Source: JBAXGW01 sp037139195
GTDB lineage: Bacteria > Bacteroidota > Bacteroidia > Bacteroidales > JAHJDW01
Direction of reading: 5' to 3'
Assembly (NCBI GenBank): GCA_037139195.1
Contig: JBAXGW010000021.1
Span: 1-61,792, forward strand
Length of the DNA: 61,792 bases
A program made the position numbers and the translations under genes. This document shows, piece after piece, positions 17,372 through 26,333 of the stretch (position 1 is its first letter; every line of letters begins with the position of its first letter). Under the pieces are notes generated by a model. It saw only the letters and a list, made by a program, of their open reading frames with translations. It had not been told where the DNA came from and did no database searches.

Positions 17372-19756
17372 ATGAGAAAAATTATTTATATATCAATATT
17401 GCTTATAATATTTGCAAGTAGTAGTTTTGAACTATTTGCTCAAAAATATTTAGCAAAAGCAGACAAATCATTTCAAAAGAAAGATTATTATTCGGCTATT
17501 CTTCAATATAAAGAAGCAATGAATAAACTTGAAGACTCAGCTAGTTTTGCATCTATCTATTTTAAAATTGCAGAAAGTTATCGTTTTGGAAATTATCCGC
17601 TTGAAGCTCAAGAATGGTACACTAAAGCAATTAATAAAGGATATAAAGATTCAACAGTGTTTTATAACATGGCAAATGCAGCATTTACTAATTGTAACTA
17701 TAATTTAGCAAAAGAATATTTTACAAAACAATTAGAAATTAATTCTAATGATTCAAAAACCAAAAAGAAGCTTGAATCTATAGACTTTGCTTTATCTCAA
17801 AACAATATTCAGCCTAAATACGAAGCATCAAACATTCAGGTATTAAACTCAAAATATAGCGAATACAGCCCGTTCATTTTTAGAAATAAACTAATTTTTG
17901 CTTCTGCTAGATATGATGAAGGCGACACGAAAAATTTGTATAAATATACTGGTCAAGGTTTTTCAGATTTTTATGAATCTCAATTCTCGCAAAAAGATGT
18001 GAAATGGCTCGATCCTAAGAAAATTGAAGGCGGAATAAATTCAAAATTCAACGATGGCACTATTTGCTACGATGCTAAAAATAATATTGCATACTTCATG
18101 CAATGCAACGGATATCAGGGCAAAGTGCCAAACTGCAATATTTATTATTCTTCTTTCGATGCAAAAGAAAACAAATGGACCGAAGCAAAAATATTAGAAT
18201 GTAACAGTAAAATTTACAGTTTAGGTCATCCAACTATTTCTACTGATGGAAACACCTTGTATTTTGCTTCGGATATGCCTGGGGGTTTAGGAAATACAGA
18301 TATTTGGATGATAAAAAAAGGTGCTGATAATATTTGGAGTAATCCAATAAATTTAGGATCAGCCATTAATACTACCGAAAACGACATGTTTCCTTATTTG
18401 TCAGGCGACTCCCTTTTGTATTTCGCTTCAAATGGTCATTTGGGCTTTGGGGGCTTAGATATATTTGTTTCAAGCGTTTCAAATAATAATTTTTCTACTC
18501 CATTAAATATTGGAAGTCCTTTCAATACTTGTTCAGATGATTTTGGAATTTTAGTTGCTTCAAAAGATTCAGGCATGTTTTGTTCTAATAGAGCTGGTGG
18601 ACAAGGCGACGATGATATTTACATGTTTAAAAAAATACCATTATCACTTAGAGCACTTGGAACTGTAGTAGAGAAATACACCAATAATTTAATTGAAAGT
18701 GCAATTGTAACACTTACGGGCACAGATGGTTCTATTGATTCTACACTAAGTGATTCGGAAGGAAAATATTTATTTTTAACGCTTAAGTCAAATGTTGATT
18801 ATACAGTAACAGCAAAGAAAGTAGGATATTTAGTTGATTCTAAATCTTTTTCGGTTGCTACAGAAAGCGAAAATAGAGATTTCTCAAAATCAACAGGTAA
18901 CAATATCGATTTTGAACTTATCCTAATTGCTTCGCAAAATGCAAATAAAAACGATACTACTTTGCAAGAAATTACAATACCAGACATCTATTATGATTTC
19001 GACAAATGGAGCTTAAGAGACACATCAAAATACTCATTGAACAAAGTGATTGCTATGCTGAATCTAAATCCTGAAATGAAAATCAGAATTAATTCGCATA
19101 CCGATAACCGAGGAACAGATATTTACAATAATGTTCTATCAGAAAATAGAGCACAATCTGTTGTAAACTATTTAATTGACAAAGGAATAAAACCCGAACG
19201 ACTTACATCAAAAGGTTGGGGAAAATCAAAGTTATTGGTTGTTGAAGCAAAAACAGAAGAAGAGCATCAATTGAATAGAAGAACAACATTTAGCATCATG
19301 AATTCCAATGAATTAAATTCTGTATATCAGCAAGTTGAGCATAAAAAGATTGAAGATCGTATAAAACTAAAAAACAACAATATCAATAGTAATAATTCAG
19401 AAATCAAGGCAAATGAAACACCCGTTGTTTTAAACAAAAATCTTGAATCATTAATTCTTTCTCCCTCAAAACCAGACAGTGTAATTGATTTCAGGGTTCA
19501 ATTTAGTGCATCAACAAGCCCATTAGAGAAAAACTTTTACAAAAAATTACAAGAAGGAATTACCGATTTTAAAATTGAGTACACAAAACAAAATGATGGA
19601 TATTACAAATACACTATGGGTTCGTTTCAAGATATTGCAGATGCAAAAAAACTATTAAAACGCATGGTGAAATTTCATCCCGATTGTTTTATTGTTGCGT
19701 ACAAAGGCAATACAAGAATAACAGCCGACGAAGCGAAAAGGTTGTTGAAGAAGTAA
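17372..19756 (+). CDS. PorE-like OmpA-family protein (TPR, PD40 propeller, OmpA)
   Basis: A 794-residue envelope protein. In order: signal peptide (to about 25), TPR-like helices (about 27-135), a PD40/WD40-like beta-propeller (about 155-420; ISTDGNTLYFASDMPGGLG), a carboxypeptidase-regulatory-like domain (about 425-510) and an OmpA peptidoglycan-binding domain (about 530-645). The last has HTDNRG and SENRAQSV, the residues that bind diaminopimelate. A further about 95-residue C-terminal region resembles a SPOR-like domain (FRVQFSAS, YKYTMGSF). This layout is that of PorE-type proteins, which anchor T9SS parts to peptidoglycan. It is almost certainly co-transcribed with the PKD gene upstream. 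Confidence 0.9.
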   Translation: MRKIIYISILLIIFASSSFELFAQKYLAKADKSFQKKDYYSAILQYKEAMNKLEDSASFASIYFKIAESYRFGNYPLEAQEWYTKAINKGYKDSTVFYNMANAAFTNCNYNLAKEYFTKQLEINSNDSKTKKKLESIDFALSQNNIQPKYEASNIQVLNSKYSEYSPFIFRNKLIFASARYDEGDTKNLYKYTGQGFSDFYESQFSQKDVKWLDPKKIEGGINSKFNDGTICYDAKNNIAYFMQCNGYQGKVPNCNIYYSSFDAKENKWTEAKILECNSKIYSLGHPTISTDGNTLYFASDMPGGLGNTDIWMIKKGADNIWSNPINLGSAINTTENDMFPYLSGDSLLYFASNGHLGFGGLDIFVSSVSNNNFSTPLNIGSPFNTCSDDFGILVASKDSGMFCSNRAGGQGDDDIYMFKKIPLSLRALGTVVEKYTNNLIESAIVTLTGTDGSIDSTLSDSEGKYLFLTLKSNVDYTVTAKKVGYLVDSKSFSVATESENRDFSKSTGNNIDFELILIASQNANKNDTTLQEITIPDIYYDFDKWSLRDTSKYSLNKVIAMLNLNPEMKIRINSHTDNRGTDIYNNVLSENRAQSVVNYLIDKGIKPERLTSKGWGKSKLLVVEAKTEEEHQLNRRTTFSIMNSNELNSVYQQVEHKKIEDRIKLKNNNINSNNSEIKANETPVVLNKNLESLILSPSKPDSVIDFRVQFSASTSPLEKNFYKKLQEGITDFKIEYTKQNDGYYKYTMGSFQDIADAKKLLKRMVKFHPDCFIVAYKGNTRITADEAKRLLKK

Positions 19757-19833
19757 GAGAATTGAGAAGCATAAAGACCGATTATTAAATAATTGACGCT
19801 ATGCATGATATATATTAAACAAGAATTATAACG

Positions 19834-19857
19834 GTGGCTGAGCGGAAGCGAAGCCAC
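19834..19857 (+). repeat. Small palindromic element A, conserved 12-nt loop
   Basis: GTGGCT and AGCCAC form a 6-bp stem around the 12-nt loop GAGCGGAAGCGA. It sits between the PorE-like and PorP-like genes. Two related elements with different stems but almost the same loop lie at 41528-41547 and 41590-41609. This suggests a dispersed REP-like family. Confidence 0.6.
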
Positions 19858-19873
19858 AAATTAGAATAAAGTT

Positions 19874-20794
19874 ATGAAACAAAAATTAACACTGACATTT
19901 TTAATCATCATTACTTTTATAAAAGTGATGAATGCACAAACAGATGCAATGATTAGCAATTTTATGTTTAGCCGTTTATCTTATAATCCCGCTTACGCTG
20001 GTATTACAAAAACTATTGATGTTTCATTATTAGCCCGCCAGCAATGGATTGGACTGGCAAAAGCACCATCAACTCAAATTCTTAACTTTAATAATAGCAC
20101 AGAAAAATTTGGGAACTATGGAATATCTTTAATAAACGACCGCTTAGGCTACGAACGATCTGTAAATCTTCGCCTTATATATGCTTATCCAATTAAATTA
20201 ACACAGACTAGCACATTATCAGCTGGTTTTGGACTGGGCTTTTTAAACAAAACCTTAGACGGAACAAAATTAAAATATGAAAATAGATTGATAACCGACC
20301 CAAATGGCGAATACAGTATGAACAGCGAATTTAAACCTGCATTAGACTTTGGTTTTGTTTATGATAATCCAAAATTAAACATTGGTTTATCATCAACACA
20401 TTTACCTAATTCTGATAAAAATGCAACATTCTATACAGTTCCTAGACATTATTATTTATTTGGAAGTTATAAGATTAAACTAAACGACAATTTAACACTT
20501 CAACCTTCTCTGTTTGTTAAGAGTTGCAAAGTTATAACTCAGTACGAAGTAAATGCAAATTTATTAATTTCTGAAAAATTTTGGATTGGATTATCTTACA
20601 GAGACAATGTTTCGATGAATGTTTTAGCTGGTTTAAACCTGAATAAAAACATCAAACTTGCCTATGCATACGACTTTGACACAGGAGCTATAAGTGCGTA
20701 TAGTATGGGTTCGCACGAAATAATGCTTATCATGTCGTTTAACAAAAACGAAAAAGCTGATTTCTATTTAAAAACGCCAAGACTATTCAATTAA
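19874..20794 (+). CDS. PorP/SprF-family T9SS outer-membrane protein
   Basis: A 306-residue beta-barrel protein with a signal peptide (to about 21, ending MNAQ). The start of the mature part, MFSRLSYNPAYAGI, and the segment LARQQWIGL are hallmarks of the PorP/SprF family; the C-terminus ends MLIMSFNKNEKADFYLKTP. Family members attach to the periplasmic side of the outer membrane or form barrels, and are required for secretion of the type B cargo encoded beside them. Here the 16-PKD protein would be the cargo. A 117-nt gap with palindromic element A separates it from the PorE-like gene, and a bidirectional terminator follows. Confidence 0.93.
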   Translation: MKQKLTLTFLIIITFIKVMNAQTDAMISNFMFSRLSYNPAYAGITKTIDVSLLARQQWIGLAKAPSTQILNFNNSTEKFGNYGISLINDRLGYERSVNLRLIYAYPIKLTQTSTLSAGFGLGFLNKTLDGTKLKYENRLITDPNGEYSMNSEFKPALDFGFVYDNPKLNIGLSSTHLPNSDKNATFYTVPRHYYLFGSYKIKLNDNLTLQPSLFVKSCKVITQYEVNANLLISEKFWIGLSYRDNVSMNVLAGLNLNKNIKLAYAYDFDTGAISAYSMGSHEIMLIMSFNKNEKADFYLKTPRLFN

Positions 20795-20801
20795 TCCCAA
20801 C

Positions 20802-20831
20802 AAAAATGGCAGTAAAGAAACTGCCATTTTT
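20802..20831. terminator. Bidirectional terminator between porP-like and pepE
   Basis: AAAAATGGCAG and CTGCCATTTTT form an 11-bp perfect stem with an 8-nt loop, with A/T tracts on both sides, between the stop codons of two convergent genes. Confidence 0.85.
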
Positions 20832-20858
20832 AATTTTATTATATTTTAGAAGATTTGA

Positions 20859-21563
20859 TTACAATAGAAAATCCAATTTTTCAGTATTTGCTAGTTCAAT
20901 AAATTCTTCTTTATATTTAAATAATCTAAGCGTTTTAGGTCCGATTAATCGCATTGTTTTATTCTCTATTAAAAGCATACAACCTTCTCTCAATCCTAAA
21001 ACAGTTGTGTTTTTATTTGCTTCTAAAAACTCCATTATACGCTGTTCTCTAGTCTCTCCAGCATGCCCATCAGGATTAGCATCTAAATAATGAGGATTTA
21101 TTTGAAAAGGGACTAAATTACATGCATTAAAAGATTGGGGCTGAATTATAGGCATATCGTTGGTCGTTTTAATTGTAGGACAAGCTACATTTGAGCCGGC
21201 ACTCCAACCAACAAACGGAGTTCCCTCAATAACCTTGTTTCTAATAGCTTCTACCAATCCAAATTCTTGCATCATACTTAATAGCTGCCAAGTGTTTCCT
21301 CCGCCAACCATAATAGCTTCAGCTTCTTTTACTGCTTTAGCTTTATCAGCAAAACTATGAATGCCGACAACCTTATAACCTAGCTCTGTCATACGTTCCT
21401 GAACTTTAACAACGTATTCATCAAATGAAAACGTTACTGCTGCATAAGGGACAAAAAGTATAGTTTTAACATCTGTACCAAAAAATTCTTTAATATTATT
21501 TTTAGGATAATTTAAATAAGCTTCACCAGCATTTGTTGAATTACTAATTAAAAGGAGTCTCAT
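20859..21563 (-). CDS. pepE: Dipeptidase E (peptidase family S51)
   Basis: A 234-residue cytoplasmic serine peptidase, close to the 229 residues of the E. coli enzyme, which cleaves Asp-X dipeptides. Visible family features are the N-terminal LLLISNST strand, the GGGNTWQLL segment, the nucleophile elbow GWSAGSN with the catalytic Ser, and NPHYLDANPDGHAGETREQR, which should supply the active-site His. It has no signal peptide. The gene converges with the PorP-like gene. No clear promoter was found; the 42 nt up to the DUF3467 gene are AT-rich. Confidence 0.93.
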   Translation of the reverse strand: MRLLLISNSTNAGEAYLNYPKNNIKEFFGTDVKTILFVPYAAVTFSFDEYVVKVQERMTELGYKVVGIHSFADKAKAVKEAEAIMVGGGNTWQLLSMMQEFGLVEAIRNKVIEGTPFVGWSAGSNVACPTIKTTNDMPIIQPQSFNACNLVPFQINPHYLDANPDGHAGETREQRIMEFLEANKNTTVLGLREGCMLLIENKTMRLIGPKTLRLFKYKEEFIELANTEKLDFLL

Positions 21564-21605
21564 AATTTTGATTATTTAAAATAAACATTGAATATAAATT
21601 TTCAT

Positions 21606-21923
21606 TTAAGCTTGAGCACTAGGGGTTCCAAAATTCAATGGAAGTGTATTTCCATCGTCTGATTTTATTTTCCCATGTAGTGACTCAAATTTATCAAGAT
21701 TATCTTTCAATGCTTGAAGAAGACGTTTTGCATGTTGTGGTGTTAGAATAATCCTAGATTTTACCTTTGCTTTAGGCACACCTGGCATCATTTTAACAAA
21801 ATCAACAATAAATTCAGAATTTGAATGCGTAATAATTGCTAGATTAGAATATATTCCTTCTGCAACTTCTTCGCTTAGTTCAATATTTATTTGGTTTTCT
21901 TGATCATGATTCATATCATTCAT
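21606..21923 (-). CDS. DUF3467 family protein
   Basis: A 105-residue acidic cytoplasmic protein of the DUF3467 family, recognised by SEEVAEGIYSNLAIITHSNS, then EFIVDFVKMMPG and RIILTPQHAKRLLQAL. No molecular role is established. Members are commonly found next to rpoC in Bacteroidota, as here. It is separated from rpoC by a strong terminator, so it is probably transcribed by readthrough or from a weak promoter that I could not find. Confidence 0.85.
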   Translation of the reverse strand: MNDMNHDQENQINIELSEEVAEGIYSNLAIITHSNSEFIVDFVKMMPGVPKAKVKSRIILTPQHAKRLLQALKDNLDKFESLHGKIKSDDGNTLPLNFGTPSAQA

Positions 21924-21942
21924 ATCTATTAATTTTAAAAAT

Positions 21943-21980
21943 TCATAAAAAAAAACGCTCTCATTTTTTGAGAGCGTTTT
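21943..21980 (-). terminator. Terminator of the rpoBC operon
   Basis: AAAACGCTCTCA and TGAGAGCGTTTT form a 12-bp perfect stem with a TTTTT loop. On the minus strand the stem is followed by a T tract. It lies 11 nt after the rpoC stop codon. Confidence 0.9.
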
Positions 21981-21991
21981 GTATAAATTGA

Positions 21992-24900
21992 TTAGTTATT
22001 TACAACTTCTCTTTTTGATGCTAATAAACTTTCATATTCATCCATCGAGCCAACAACAATATTGTTATAATCTCGTAGACCAGCACCAGCAGGAATTAAA
22101 TGTCCAACAATTACATTTTCTTTTAAACCTTCTAAGTAATCACGTTTTGCAGATATTGCTGCTTCGTTAAGTACTTTCGTAGTTTCTTGGAAAGACGCTG
22201 CTGATATCCAACTCTTAGTTTGAAGAGCAGCACGTGTAATACCTTGAAGAATTTGCATTGATGTTGCAGGAATAGAATCTCTTGATTCGATTAGCTTTAA
22301 ATCCTTACGTCTAAGAATTGAATTCTCTTCACGTAATTTTCTAGCACTAACTATCATACCTGCTTTAAATACATTTGAATCTCCAGAATCAGTTACAACT
22401 TTTTTACCGAAAATTTCATCATTTTCTTCAGCAAAAATAATCTTATTAACTAATTCATTTTCAAGGAATTTTGTATCACCTGGATCAAGAATCTGAACCT
22501 TACGCATCATTTGACGTACTATAACCTCAAAATGTTTGTCGTTGATTTTCACACCTTGTAAACGATATACTTCTTGAATTTCATTTACCAAGTATTCCTG
22601 AACTTTTGTAGGCCCTTTAATTTGCAGAATATCAGAAGGCGTAATAGCACCGTCAGACAATGGCATACCAGCTTTTATAAAATCGTTTTCTTGAACCAAA
22701 ATTTGTTTAGAAACAGAAATTAAATATGTTTTAACTTCTCCTGTTTTCGATTCTACATAAACCTCACGATTACCACGTTTCAGCTTTTTACCCATTCTAA
22801 CTACACCATCTATTTCAGAAACTACAGCAGGATCAGAAGGGTTTCTTGCTTCGAATAACTCAGTAACTCTAGGAAGACCACCAGTGATATCACCAGTTTT
22901 TCCAACAGCTCTAGGTATTTTAACAATAACAGAACCTGAAAGAACTTTATCATTATTATTAACCGAAATATGTGCTCCTACTGGTAAATCGTAGTATCTA
23001 AGAACTTCACCATCAGAATTAACAACTTTAATTAAAGGATTAATCTTCTTGTCTTTACTTTCTACAACAACTTTTTCTTGATAACCTGTTTGCTCATCAG
23101 ATTCTACTTTATATGTTTGCCCTTCTATTACATTTTCAAATACTATTTTACCAGTAGATTCTGTAATTATAACAGCATTATATGGATCCCATTCGCAAAT
23201 TAATTCACCTTTAGCAACTTTGTCTCCAGCATTGAAAAACAAATGAGCACCATAAGGAATATTTTGATTTGTAAGAACAATACCAGTATTTTCGTCCATA
23301 ATACGCATTTCTGCACTACGGCCAACAACTACAACGTGGCTTCTGTCTTTATCTTCAATATCAACCGAACGTAATTCATCTATTTCAATTATACCACCGT
23401 ATTTAGCTTCAATTTTAGAAGCTGTAGCAGTATTAGAAGCAGTACCCCCAACGTGGAATGTTCTAAGAGTCAACTGTGTACCTGGCTCACCGATTGACTG
23501 TGCAGCAATAACACCAACAGCCTCCCCTTTTTGAACCATTCTACCAGTTGCTAAATTTCTACCATAACATTTAGCACATACACCTTTTTTAGATTCACAT
23601 GTTAATACCGAACGAATTTCAACAGCTTCAATTGGAGATTCAGCAATTGCTAAACCAATATCTTCAGTAATCTGTTCGCCACTAGCTACTATTAATTCTC
23701 CAGTAATTGGGTGATAAACATCGTGAACAGTTGTGCGTCCTAATATTCTATCAAACAATGATTCTACAACGTCTTCGTTATTTTTAAGAGCAGTAACAGT
23801 TAAACCTCTTAAAGTGCCGCAATCTTCTTCATTGATAACAACATCTTGAGAAACATCAACTAATCTACGAGTCAAATAACCAGCATCAGCAGTTTTCAAA
23901 GCCGTATCAGCCAAACCTTTACGAGCACCGTGAGTAGAGATAAAGTATTCCAAAACGTTCAATCCTTCTTTAAAGTTAGAAAGAATTGGATTTTCAATAA
24001 TTTCACCACCACTAGCACCAGATTTTTGTGGTTTAGCCATCAAACCTCTCATACCAGACAACTGACGAATTTGTTCTTTAGATCCACGAGCACCAGAATC
24101 TAGCATCATGAAAATAGAATTAAATCCTTGTTTATCAGAAGTGATATTTTTAATCAAAGAATGAGTTAATCTGGAGTTTGCATGCGTCCAGATATCAATA
24201 ATTTGATTGTATCTTTCATTGTTTGTAATGAATCCCATATTGTAGTTAACCATAACTTCTTCAACTTCAGCTTTTGCTTTGTTAACCAAGTCTGTTTTTT
24301 CAATAGGAATCAAAACGTCAGCTAAATTAAAAGACAAACCACCTTGGAACGCCATTTTATAACCTAAATCTTTAATATCATCAAGGAATTTAGCCGTTCT
24401 GGACATACCACAAGTTTTTACTATATCACTAATAATATCTCTTAGTGATTTTTTAGTTAAAACTTGATTTATATAACCATATTCTTTAGGAACATTTTCG
24501 TTAAAAATAACTCTACCAACAACAGTTTCAATAGATTTATAAACAAGAACGTTATTTTCTTTAACTAGCGTTTTTACTTTTATTATTGCATTTAAATCAA
24601 CACGTTTTTCATTATAAGCAATAATAACTTCTTCAGAAGAGTAAAAATTCAAACCTTCGCCCTTAACAGGATGCTCTGGAATACTCTTTCTTTCTTTGGT
24701 CATGTAATACAGACCTAAAACCATATCTTGTGAAGGCACAGTGATTGGAGCCCCATTAGCTGGATTAAGAATATTATGAGAAGCAAGCATTAACAACTGA
24801 GCTTCAAGTATTGCAGCATTACCAAGTGGAACATGAACAGCCATCTGGTCACCATCAAAATCGGCATTGAACGCAGTACAAACAAGTGGGTGAAGTTGAA

Positions 24901-26281
24901 TTGCTTTTCCTTCAATTAATTTAGGCTGAAAAGATTGAATACCTAATCTGTGAAGAGTTGGAGCACGATTTAAAAGAACAGGATGTCCTTTTAATATATT
25001 TTCAAGTATATCCCAAACAACAGGATCGCGACGGTCTACAATTTTCTTAGCAGATTTTACGGTTTTAACTATTCCTCGCTCAAGTAATTTTCTGATTACA
25101 AATGGCTTGAAAAGCTCAGCAGCCATTTCTTTTGGCAAACCGCACTCGTGTAATTTTAATTCAGGTCCAACGACAATTACCGAACGAGCTGAATAATCAA
25201 CACGTTTACCTAATAAATTTTGACGGAAACGACCTTGTTTACCTTTTAAACTATCACTTAACGATTTTAAAGCTCTGTTTGATTCAGTTTTAACAGCACT
25301 AGCTTTCCTAGAGTTATCAAACAATGAATCAACAGCTTCTTGTAACATACGCTTTTCGTTACGTAAAATTACATCTGGAGCTTTAATTTCAATAAGTCTT
25401 TTCAAACGATTATTACGAATAATAACACGTCTATACAAATCATTTAAATCGGAAGTAGCAAAACGACCACCATCTAAAGGCACAAGAGGACGTAACTCAG
25501 GTGGAATAACTGGAACAACTTTCACAATCATCCATTCTGGTCTGTTTTCCATGTTTTCTTTAGCTTCTCTAAAAGCTTCAACTACATGTAATCTCTTTAA
25601 ATATTCCGATTTTCTTTGTTGTGAAGATTCCGTATTTGCTTTATGACGTAAGCTAAATGACAAATCGTCTAAATCTAGTTTACATAACAAATCAAACAAA
25701 GCCTCAGCACCCATTTTAGCAATAAATTTATTAGGATCGCTATCATCTAAATGCTGATTTTCTTTTGGTAACGTATCAAGAATATCAAAATACTCATCCT
25801 CAGTTAAAAAATCAAGTTGTTTTACACCATCCTCTAATTTAATACCCGGGTTAATAACAACATATTTTTCGTAATAAATTATCTGGTCTAATTTTTTAGT
25901 TGTAATACCAATTAAGGCACCAATTTTACCAGGTAAAGATTTGAAAAACCAAATATGTGCAACAGGAACAACTAATTGAATATGTCCCATGCGTTCACGT
26001 CTAACTTTCTTTTCTGTAACTTCAACACCGCAACGATCACATACTATGCCTTTATAACGAATGCGTTTATATTTACCGCAATGGCATTCCCAGTCTTTTA
26101 CTGGACCGAAGATACGTTCACAAAAAAGACCATCTCTTTCGGGTTTGTATGTACGATAATTTATCGTTTCAGGCTTTAATACTTCTCCACTTGATCTTTC
26201 AAGGATTGACTCAGGTGAAGCCAAACTAATTGTGATTCGTGAAAAACTACCTTTTATTGTATTCTCTTTTTTAAAAGCCAT
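21992..26281 (-). CDS. rpoC: DNA-directed RNA polymerase subunit beta-prime
   Basis: A 1429-residue beta-prime subunit. The N-terminal zinc-binding motif CHCGKYKRIRYKGIVCDRC is intact. The catalytic NADFDGDQMAVH that binds the active-site magnesium is present, as are the second zinc-binding cysteine cluster (CGTLRG, then CESKKGVCAKCYG) and the trigger-loop-region sequence GEPGTQLTLRTFH. It follows rpoB after 52 nt and ends in a strong terminator. The length fits Bacteroidota enzymes. No insertion or frameshift was seen. Confidence 0.98.
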   Translation of the reverse strand: MAFKKENTIKGSFSRITISLASPESILERSSGEVLKPETINYRTYKPERDGLFCERIFGPVKDWECHCGKYKRIRYKGIVCDRCGVEVTEKKVRRERMGHIQLVVPVAHIWFFKSLPGKIGALIGITTKKLDQIIYYEKYVVINPGIKLEDGVKQLDFLTEDEYFDILDTLPKENQHLDDSDPNKFIAKMGAEALFDLLCKLDLDDLSFSLRHKANTESSQQRKSEYLKRLHVVEAFREAKENMENRPEWMIVKVVPVIPPELRPLVPLDGGRFATSDLNDLYRRVIIRNNRLKRLIEIKAPDVILRNEKRMLQEAVDSLFDNSRKASAVKTESNRALKSLSDSLKGKQGRFRQNLLGKRVDYSARSVIVVGPELKLHECGLPKEMAAELFKPFVIRKLLERGIVKTVKSAKKIVDRRDPVVWDILENILKGHPVLLNRAPTLHRLGIQSFQPKLIEGKAIQLHPLVCTAFNADFDGDQMAVHVPLGNAAILEAQLLMLASHNILNPANGAPITVPSQDMVLGLYYMTKERKSIPEHPVKGEGLNFYSSEEVIIAYNEKRVDLNAIIKVKTLVKENNVLVYKSIETVVGRVIFNENVPKEYGYINQVLTKKSLRDIISDIVKTCGMSRTAKFLDDIKDLGYKMAFQGGLSFNLADVLIPIEKTDLVNKAKAEVEEVMVNYNMGFITNNERYNQIIDIWTHANSRLTHSLIKNITSDKQGFNSIFMMLDSGARGSKEQIRQLSGMRGLMAKPQKSGASGGEIIENPILSNFKEGLNVLEYFISTHGARKGLADTALKTADAGYLTRRLVDVSQDVVINEEDCGTLRGLTVTALKNNEDVVESLFDRILGRTTVHDVYHPITGELIVASGEQITEDIGLAIAESPIEAVEIRSVLTCESKKGVCAKCYGRNLATGRMVQKGEAVGVIAAQSIGEPGTQLTLRTFHVGGTASNTATASKIEAKYGGIIEIDELRSVDIEDKDRSHVVVVGRSAEMRIMDENTGIVLTNQNIPYGAHLFFNAGDKVAKGELICEWDPYNAVIITESTGKIVFENVIEGQTYKVESDEQTGYQEKVVVESKDKKINPLIKVVNSDGEVLRYYDLPVGAHISVNNNDKVLSGSVIVKIPRAVGKTGDITGGLPRVTELFEARNPSDPAVVSEIDGVVRMGKKLKRGNREVYVESKTGEVKTYLISVSKQILVQENDFIKAGMPLSDGAITPSDILQIKGPTKVQEYLVNEIQEVYRLQGVKINDKHFEVIVRQMMRKVQILDPGDTKFLENELVNKIIFAEENDEIFGKKVVTDSGDSNVFKAGMIVSARKLREENSILRRKDLKLIESRDSIPATSMQILQGITRAALQTKSWISAASFQETTKVLNEAAISAKRDYLEGLKENVIVGHLIPAGAGLRDYNNIVVGSMDEYESLLASKREVVNN

Positions 26282-26333
26282 AATTATTTTTTTGATGATT
26301 GATAAATATCAGGAACAAATGAACCTGACCGTT

